From positions 13,860,485 to 13,924,484 of the forward strand of contig CM057823.1 in assembly GCA_030068075.1 (NCBI GenBank): a stretch of DNA of 64,000 bases, written 5' to 3'. Of the stretch, positions 60,291-64,000 are shown piece after piece. Origin of the DNA: Paguma larvata. Lineage: Eukaryota; Chordata; Mammalia; Carnivora; Viverridae. The notes below the pieces were generated by a model. It was not told the DNA's origin. It was given only the letters and a program-made list of their open reading frames with translations, and did no database searches. Position numbers and translations under genes: made by a program. Position 1 is the stretch's first letter, and every line of letters begins with the position of its first letter.

Positions 60291-62329
60291 AAACCTGAAA
60301 TACCAGAAATTACATTGAATACTTTAAAAAATAAATTATCAGCCAAATATTAGTTACTTTCATTATTTGGTGACATATAATCATAGCAACAGTAGGCACT
60401 GTACATGCATGCAAAGATATATATTCCTATTTAGGAATGCGTATAGCAATGCTCAACTCTATTCCCTTGTTATGAGGAGGAGATGAATGTAGGACATTTA
60501 TTTTGGAAGGGGGATAAGGCAGACAGAAAGGGAAATGATACAAGAGGGACCGAAAAGAACACTGAAGAGGGTTGAGTATTGTAATAATTTGAGATGTATT
60601 CAAATATTTTTTATTCACTGTATAAAGGTATTCTTATGAAAATTAATATTAAAAAACAAGAGACCACGACCACCTTAAAGTTATAGGTAAACAATTATTT
60701 GGTTAATTGCTAATAAAACATCTCAACAGAAAATACCGTAGAGGGAGATTAAAGAACAACAAATCTAAGCTTGAAAACATAGGAAAAAAGAATTCTAGAA
60801 AGGGAACAATCTGGTTGAAAGATCTAGTTGCATTTCACTGCAGTTCAAAATAAGGAACTGTAGAATGTTCTGTCTAGTATAATGGGAAGGAGATTGAAGA
60901 ATAAATTATATCTATGCCCCTATATTTCTAAAGTGCCCATCATTGGAAAATGTATATAAGTGTATAAAAGTGGCATTTTAGAATAAAACATTACAAAAAA
61001 ATATTGTCTTTGGTTTTTGGAGGAAAAAACAACTGGAAATTTCTAGAGTAGCCGAGCTCTACTGTGATTTACATGCAAAACAAAAGCATAAATAACAACA
61101 CAAATTACTTAAAACCTTACTGGTACTTCGCTATTTTCAGAATTCTACAGGTTAGAAAAACAAATGTCTGTGGGAAATGAAACACTAACCACTTATACAT
61201 TACCTAATTAGATAATCACCAAGTGACAGTATAGAATTAAGAGGCTATTGAAAAGTTACACTGTCATGGTACAACCCCACGTATTGCATTAAAGAGGAAC
61301 GCTGTAGTCTAAAACCCCCGCATATATCCAAGGCAAATTCTCCACCTACCAGTTAAAGTATAAGGAACATTTCTTTTCTAAAACCATTATGAAATTGACA
61401 TTTCCATGGGCTTTTTAAATTTACAAACCAGGAATCATAGTAAAAACAGAGACAGGCTAGGAGTCAGTTAAGCATTAATACAGTCATTTAGAAACCGACT
61501 AAAAATAAGTTTGATCCAGTATTGTGCTCTAAAATGCAAATTCAAGAAATAAAACTTTATATACCTAACTTACTATATATGTAAAGTACCTTTATCCTTT
61601 TGTTAATATACAATCTGATTTCCTAATCGTAGATAAACACAGGAAAATGGCCTCAAAAAATACTAAATACATAATACGGACTTGTAATTTCACAGCTAGA
61701 TTTCCTTATACATTTTCTTGACACCAATAACAAGAAAACAAAAGATACTGTCATAACTAAAGGATCGTACCCTAATCTCCATGATCACCCAGAATATTTG
61801 CCACTTTGTGGCTTTACCGTAGCTGGCACATTTAATAAGGACCACTCTGTGCCATAAATAAGGGTAATATATAAGTATGAACATAATTCAATTTTAAGTA
61901 TGAAATTTTATTTGCATTTTGCATACTGATGCACAATTGTGACTGAATTTTTATGTTATATGCATAGCATCAAAACCCAATAAATGCTTATATCTAATTT
62001 TCTTTTTCTATCTAATTTGAGCAAATTAATATTCTAAAAAAGTATAGGAACCCATTTTGGAGAATTATTGCATTATTTATATGGTATGAATCCTATAGCA
62101 AAATAATAATTTATGAAACATGTTCTTAAAAATGTTCTATACATTAAAATAGTTTTCCTTCATGATATAATAAATCAAAAATTAATTAGTAAAATAATAC
62201 TAGTACTAACATAATAATAGAGAATATAAAATCCCCTATTCACACACTTCTGAGTTCATTTGCTAAATGGAAAAGAGCACAGATGATTTTTCGCTCAGAG
62301 GGTAAAATTATGTTTATTAGAGAGCTTAG

Positions 62330-62590
62330 TCATATCCTAAGATTCCGGCTACCTGCAAGGTACCAGGCTTGGTCCAGTGCAAAATACAAAGAGCTAATGA
62401 ATGAACAGAGGAAAAAACTCTGTGGTGAATGCCATTGAATAGTACAGAAAAGGAGCCACAGGAATTTGGGTAAGGAATACAGCGGTTCCAGCTAAAGGAA
62501 TGAGGGAAGTGTCTTCTCCTTTGGGGAGAAGGGAAAATGAAGGAGCTTACATAGGTAGGGGGTGAGGCAGGAAGAAGAGGTAATTTGTTA
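62330..62590 (-). mobile_element. Possible L2 fragment
   Basis: 'aggtaccaggcttggtccag', 'tgcaaaatacaaagagctaa' and downstream purine-rich sequence resemble a reverse L2. Confidence 0.35.
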
Positions 62591-64000
62591 ATTATTGGTG
62601 TTCGTGCTCCTTAATTATTATGACTTACTGAGCTGCAAACGGGGCTGGTAAGGTGTAAGGGTGACGATGGGAGAATGAGGCTGGGATGGAAACCGTCTCC
62701 TGCTGGAGCCCTCTCACATCGAGTCTGCGATATTGAAATGACTATGGAAAACTGAAGTGGGCTGGGCTCTAGACGAGCTCTATCTAAAGACATAGCTACA
62801 TGCAGCATAGTAAGAAGGCCCTCTTCGGCACAGTGATAAAAGTCACTTTATTTATTGAGAAGATCCAAACAAAATCTGGAGCTCAAAGTAACTCAAGAAT
62901 GTTAAAATCCCCAAAGCAACTTCAAAATCGAAGGAAAAAAATGAGCAGTTCTCATTTAAAAACATCTCCCAAAAGTCATTAAAAATACTGAGTAAATCTC
63001 TGCTAGTTTATAGCTTGAGATATGTATAATTTAACCTTCCATTAAAGTAGAAGTCTGTCCCCAAATTATCCAGAGAAACTGAATGCTCAGTAGGCCACGT
63101 GAAATAATATACAAACCACCTATAATAACAAATAACATATATTCTGAGGGGAGGATTCAGTTCCTTGCCGCTATGATATGGGTTTCACTGGAATGGGAGA
63201 TGTGTGGAGGCACTATAAAGCCATTACAGCTAAGGGGTGTACCCTCCGTCCTGGTATTTCCCATAGCACATTTTCACTATAAAATAATTTCTAAGAAACG
63301 AACTCTTTAAATACTAGACACAAATGATGTTCCTCAACATTTACAGTGTAACTTCAAAAATATTTTACATTTTTAAAATACAAAAGCTATCCTTAAACAT
63401 TAAAATATGAGCTGTCATTTTAAGCAAGGCTTTACAATTCAGAGTGCTTTGTTTTTCAATATCTATTAGGTAAATCACTGCAAAACTTTGCATCAATTTA
63501 CCAAAGGCTGTGAAGGGTTACATTTCAGCATATATTCAGCAAGAATACAGAGCCTGTAACGAAGACACCAGCTATACATTTTATATATACCTTACATGTG
63601 TAAAACTGTAAGTTAAGGCAGAATATTTCTCTCCTTTTTGATCTACTTTCTTTCAATATACCATGATAAAAACTTAGCCAATTAAAAAAATAATAAACAA
63701 AAAAGCAGGGCTGTTACATATCTAAAAACTGTCAGCAATTTCTCAGCTTTAAATGGAAAAACTGTTGGTATCTAGCAAACAAATCTTCCTCTGCCAAATA
63801 GGAAATCAAAAATGCAAACATCCTAACAAAGACAGGTAAAAGTAAGACGTAAACAAATATTTCCAATTTCCATGATCATCCACAGAAAATAATATATGTT
63901 GCTATAATTTTAATCACCGACAAAGCTGCAGTTCTATTTAACAAACAACTTTCAGTGTCTGACATTTAAGAGAAAAGGCTTAAAATCCATGCTTCACCAG

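Larger units (their letters stand above)
41961..64000 (-). other. TNKS intron, at least 22 kb (incomplete)
   Basis: Upstream of the first exon in the window. I looked for the expected ARC2 capping exon (a KDELLEAARSGNEE-like reading) on the minus strand and did not find it, so it should lie beyond 64000. Contents: L1 pieces (43280-44340, 45394-45506, 48600-48716, 49940-50450, 51845-52300), L2 (45518-46050, 47290-48245), MIRs, eight CanSINEs, a MaLR LTR (55670-56012) and a further old repeat (58205-58690). The part 60300-64000 is mostly AT-rich unique sequence. Confidence 0.75.

Overview
The window is vertebrate nuclear DNA, almost certainly from a cat-family carnivore. It carries about 24 tRNA-derived Carnivora SINEs (CanSINE/SINEC type, with a 'gcctgggtggctcagt' head, a CT-rich block and an 'aaataaa' A-rich tail). 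These sit over a layer of old mammalian MIR, L2, L1M, MaLR and hAT remnants. Prokaryotic features such as operons, CRISPR arrays or insertion sequences are absent, as expected.

One gene is present: the central part of tankyrase 1 (TNKS), on the minus strand. Twelve coding exons lie between 41960 (5' in the gene) and 6984 (3'), all with canonical GT/AG borders and matching codon phases. They join into a 512-codon segment of the ankyrin-repeat region: the C-terminal part of ankyrin repeat cluster 2 (ARC2), all of ARC3 and ARC4, and the N-terminal half of ARC5. The first exons (N-terminal HPS region, ARC1, start of ARC2) lie beyond position 64000. The end of ARC5, the SAM domain and the PARP catalytic domain lie beyond position 1. 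Residues such as CTPENINC and [14 protein letters not shown] fit TNKS rather than TNKS2.

Layout: 1-6983 is intron; 6984-11221 holds four exons (ARC5 start and ARC4); 14747-14826 is the first ARC4 exon; 21176-21347 is the end of ARC3; 32641-34674 holds three ARC3 exons, two of them only 92 bp apart; 39613-41960 holds three ARC2 exons; 41961-64000 is one very long upstream intron with no exon I could find, filled with repeats.

Points worth a second look: (1) the exon at 7380-7598 is one base short of the phase needed, a frameshift at about 7535-7536 that is either an assembly error or a real lesion; (2) a roughly 52-bp (TG)n run on the gene strand takes the place of the polypyrimidine tract at the acceptor of the ARC4 exon ending at 11221; (3) a SINE, with its target-site duplication, sits about 10 bp from the 5' splice site of the exon at 41866-41960; (4) inverted SINE pairs and a dense five-SINE cluster could form double-stranded RNA in the pre-mRNA. 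I found no previously undescribed system. Interspersed-repeat family names are from recall of consensus sequences, and boundaries of the old repeats are approximate.
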